NCBI RefSeq assembly: GCF_006363895.1 | Contig: NZ_CP040953.1 | Reading direction: 5' to 3' (one strand) | Source of the DNA: Methylopumilus universalis | Lineage (GTDB): Bacteria > Pseudomonadota > Gammaproteobacteria > Burkholderiales > Methylophilaceae | Length of the DNA stretch: 64,000 nt | In this document: piece after piece, positions 63,829-64,000 of the stretch | How positions within the stretch are numbered: position 1 is the first letter of the stretch | Layout of the letters: the number at the start of each line of letters is the position of its first letter | The notes under the pieces: model-generated | What the model saw: only the letters and a program-made list of their open reading frames with translations | Told to the model about the DNA's origin: nothing | Databases searched by the model: none | Made by a program: the position numbers and the translations under genes

Positions 63829-64000
63829 TGAAAATCGCATTGTGTATTGAATATGATGGATCTAATTTCTCTGGATGGCAGAAGCAAAACGATGTGGATT
63901 CGATTCAAGGTGAAATTGAAAAAGCGCTTGAAAGTATTGCGCTAGAAAAATTGGATACTTACGCTTCGGGTCGAACCGATACTGGTGTTCATGCGCTCGT
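63829..64000 (+). CDS. truA: tRNA pseudouridine(38-40) synthase, 3'-truncated by window edge
   Basis: The ATG at 63829 opens a frame to the window end. The first 57 residues begin MKIALCIEYDGSNFSGWQKQ, the TruA N-terminus, and include SIQGEIEKALE and the catalytic-aspartate motif ASGRTDTGVHAL. The enzyme makes pseudouridine at positions 38-40 of the tRNA anticodon arm. The asd-fimV-X-truA order supports the call. Confidence 0.95.

Noticed and set aside
1..64000. CRISPR arrays, tRNA or rRNA genes, insertion sequences, prophage or integrase genes
   Set aside because: I looked through the intergenic gaps and found no repeat-spacer array, cloverleaf, transposase or integrase; the gaps are too short and the genes are conserved core genes.

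Overview
The window is AT-rich and very densely coded. Gene content and order are those of a streamlined betaproteobacterium, most like the Methylophilaceae (OM43 / Methylopumilus-type freshwater or marine methylotrophs). The evidence is the cmk-rpsA-ihfB-lapB-pyrF order, the leuC-leuD-leuB-asd-fimV-truA order, an EarP/EF-P pair, short intergenic gaps and convergent genes that share stop codons. This placement is an inference from gene order and protein character, not from a database match. No tRNA, rRNA, insertion sequence, prophage or CRISPR array was seen. No gene-free stretch exceeds 300 bases; the longest is about 237 bases, upstream of amtB.

Layout. Bases 1-4.5 kb hold the 3' end of pgl, the Fe-S carrier ATPase apbC/mrp, metG and pyrF. 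Bases 4.5-12.1 kb are a long minus-strand block: lapB, ihfB, rpsA, cmk, aroA, a tyrA-type prephenate dehydrogenase, and the two N-degron aminoacyl transferases bpt and aat. Bases 12.2-15.9 kb carry a TraB/GumN protein, a SpoU methyltransferase, hslO, gluQ and a DUF3301 protein. Bases 16.1-20.4 kb carry amtB behind a dyad-rich promoter region, ispD, ispF and an ABC exporter. Bases 20.4-32 kb carry a Smr protein, trxB, ftsK, an unusual two-domain lolA, rarA, serS, rpiA and mfd. Bases 32-37.4 kb encode an AddAB-like nuclease/helicase pair. Bases 37.4-47.8 kb hold greB, earP, efp, tldD, a nitrilase-family amidase, a very long YhdP/AsmA-like protein and acs. Bases 47.9-53 kb hold a MoxYX-like two-component system, a DMT transporter coupled to a Rieske oxygenase, and a 31-residue membrane microprotein in front of a short PuuD-like membrane protein. 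Bases 53-64 kb are one co-directional run: argD-argF-argG-ppnP-yajQ-leuC-leuD-leuB-asd-fimV-ecfT-like-truA (cut by the window end).

Most of this is core metabolism (arginine, leucine, aromatic amino acids, isoprenoids, pyrimidines), translation and DNA repair. I did not find a clearly new large system. The best candidates for undescribed biology are the microprotein/PuuD-like pair, the LolA fused to an NTF2/Cds6-like C-terminal domain, the AddA-like helicase lacking its expected nuclease domain, the two NtrC-like dyads without a visible sigma-54 promoter before amtB, and the repeated use of shared TTAR stop overlaps at convergent gene ends.
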